Shown here: positions 52,020-53,008 of the stretch, piece after piece
How the letters are laid out: every line of letters starts with the position of its first letter
Numbering within the stretch: position 1 is the stretch's first letter
DNA from: Planctomycetota bacterium
GTDB taxonomy: Bacteria; Planctomycetota; Phycisphaerae; Phycisphaerales; UBA1924
Assembly: GCA_018242605.1 (NCBI GenBank)
Contig: JAFEBP010000010.1
Span: 1 to 53,008 of the forward strand
Reading direction: 5' to 3'
Length of the DNA stretch: 53,008 bases
The notes under the pieces: model-generated
The model's input: only the letters and a program-made list of their open reading frames with translations
Database searches by the model: none
What the model was told of the DNA's origin: nothing
Translations under genes and position numbers: made by a program

Positions 52020-53008
52020 ACGCCGGCGCCCCAAAGTCCCGCCTGGGCGACCAGTTGGTGCAGGACGGAGTCATCTCCGCCGAGCAGCTGGCCTCCGCGC
52101 TCGCCGAGCAGTCTCGCTCCAGCCGCATGCTGGGTGAACTGCTCGTGGGCCAAGGGGTCATCAACGGCGCCACGCTGGTGCGCACCCTCGGCAAGTGCCT
52201 GGGCGTGCCCGGCTGCCAGCTCCGCCACGGCCTCATCGATCCCCAGGTCTTCAAGCTCGTGGGCGGCGAGGAAGCCGAACGCCTCAAGGTCGTCCCGATG
52301 TTCAAGGTGCGCGACACCCTGACCGTCGCGATGGCCGAGCCCCAGTCCCTCCCCGCGATCGACCGGCTCCGCGCACTCACCGGCTGCCGCGTGCGCCCCG
52401 TGCTCGCTCTCGAGGCCAACATCCTCGAGTTCGTCAAGAAGTACGCCACCGGCGACGTCAGCGTCGACGCGTTCCTCACATCGCTCGCCGACTCCGATCT
52501 TGAGGTCGTCGAGCGCGAGGCCGTCGACGACGGCCCCGCCACCGACCTTGACCGCATGGTCGCGGGCAGCCCCATCGTGAACCTCGTCAACGTCGCGATG
52601 CTCACCGCCGTCCGCGACAAGGCCAGCGACATCCACATCGAGCCCGACCGCCGCGGCACCCGCATCCGCTATCGCTGCGACGGCTCCCTGCGCGACCTGA
52701 TGAAGCCCCCGCCCGGCATGCACGCCGCGATCGTCTCTCGCATCAAGGTGATCGGCAAGATGGACGTCGCCGAGAAGCGTCTGCCGCAGGAAGGCCGCGT
52801 GCGAATCGTCGCCGAAGGGCGCGACATCGACCTGCGGGTCTCCAGCATGCCCACGCTGCTGGGCGAAAAGATCGTCGTCCGCGTCCTGGACAAATCCAAC
52901 CTGCGCGTGCAGCTCTCGGATCTTGGCTTCCGCGATGTGACGCTCGGCTCCTTCGTCCGCATCCTCAAACGCCCCCACGGCCTGGTCCTGGTCACCGGCC
53001 CCACCGGC
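52016..53008 (+). CDS. PilB/GspE-type assembly ATPase with N-terminal MshEN c-di-GMP-binding domain (3'-truncated by window)
   Basis: The frame starts at GTG 52016 (overlapping STAS by 4 bp) and stays open to the right edge, 331 codons. Residues 9-50 read RLGDQLVQDGVISAEQLASALAEQ...LGELLVGQGVI, a textbook tandem MshEN motif, which in this family binds c-di-GMP. The ATPase N2 region follows (SPIVNLVNVAMLTAVRDKASDIHIEPDRRGTRIRYRCDGSLRD; about 182-225). The window ends at GLVLVTGPTG, the first half of the Walker A loop, so Walker B and the Asp/His boxes are not seen. It powers assembly of type IV pili or a T2SS pseudopilus at the inner membrane. Confidence 0.92.
   Translation, partial: MNAGAPKSRLGDQLVQDGVISAEQLASALAEQSRSSRMLGELLVGQGVINGATLVRTLGKCLGVPGCQLRHGLIDPQVFKLVGGEEAERLKVVPMFKVRDTLTVAMAEPQSLPAIDRLRALTGCRVRPVLALEANILEFVKKYATGDVSVDAFLTSLADSDLEVVEREAVDDGPATDLDRMVAGSPIVNLVNVAMLTAVRDKASDIHIEPDRRGTRIRYRCDGSLRDLMKPPPGMHAAIVSRIKVIGKMDVAEKRLPQEGRVRIVAEGRDIDLRVSSMPTLLGEKIVVRVLDKSNLRVQLSDLGFRDVTLGSFVRILKRPHGLVLVTGPTG

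Noticed and set aside
1..53008. Search for insertion sequences, prophage genes, CRISPR-Cas and rRNA
   Set aside because: No transposase, integrase, terminal inverted repeats, Cas motifs or rRNA-like segments were seen by eye.

Overview
The window looks like chromosomal DNA of a planctomycete, most likely a Phycisphaerae/Phycisphaerales relative. This rests on the GC-rich coding bias, secreted proteins ending in Asp/Asn/Gly-rich dockerin-like modules, a prepilin with an FTLIELL N-terminus and an H-X9-(D/T)G-like C-terminus, a DUF4175-like coiled-coil membrane protein, two ECF sigma/anti-sigma pairs, and housekeeping genes (lysS, guaA, tRNA-Arg) mixed with accessory genes. The taxonomic call is inference; no rRNA gene is present.

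Left part (1-8.5 kb, minus strand): lower GC than the rest. It carries a 2082-residue secreted protein with FG-GAP/VCBS-like, dockerin-like and thrombospondin type 3-like calcium-binding repeats, ending in a candidate HNH/EndoVII-like nuclease toxin domain. One base after its stop begins an uncatalogued gene that runs off the left edge, the natural candidate for an immunity protein. Upstream lies a second secreted protein with a C-terminal dockerin-like module.

8.5-24 kb: a DUF4175-like coiled-coil membrane protein; a two-gene SIR2-like NADase plus STAND NTPase/beta-propeller pair (candidate anti-phage/NLR-like conflict system); a glycogen debranching enzyme overlapping a BtuF-like binding protein; a NeuC-like epimerase; then an MBL-fold PhnP-like hydrolase and lysS on the minus strand; a 100-residue orphan; a Y-family polymerase; and a DUF2959 lipoprotein.

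24-42 kb: the first ECF sigma/anti-sigma pair, divergent from a CPBP-family membrane protein whose catalytic Glu is replaced by Asn; a PBP4-type D,D-carboxypeptidase with a downstream intrinsic terminator; a Glu/Leu dehydrogenase; an NfeD pair whose protease domain lacks its catalytic Ser; a GbsR/MarR regulator with a near-ideal operator-like inverted repeat, divergent from an SRPBCC/AHSA1 protein; an RHH regulator with a palindrome at its own start; tRNA-Arg(CCG); an MFS transporter; a prepilin; a second, paralogous ECF/anti-sigma pair closed by a strong terminator; and an AmpD-like amidase divergent from a sodium:solute symporter.

42-53 kb: a GNAT acetyltransferase, guaA, and a type IV pilus/T2SS region with two divergent operons. 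Leftward are four minor pilin-like genes, each overlapping the next by 4 bp. Rightward are a response regulator, an HD-GYP phosphodiesterase, a histidine kinase, a STAS protein and a PilB/GspE ATPase with an N-terminal MshEN (c-di-GMP-binding) domain, cut by the right edge. This layout suggests that c-di-GMP turnover, phosphorelay and assembly-ATPase activity are controlled from one transcript.

The strongest candidates for something new are the toxin/immunity pair at the left edge, the separate-subunit SIR2/STAND pair, and the c-di-GMP-linked pilus operon.
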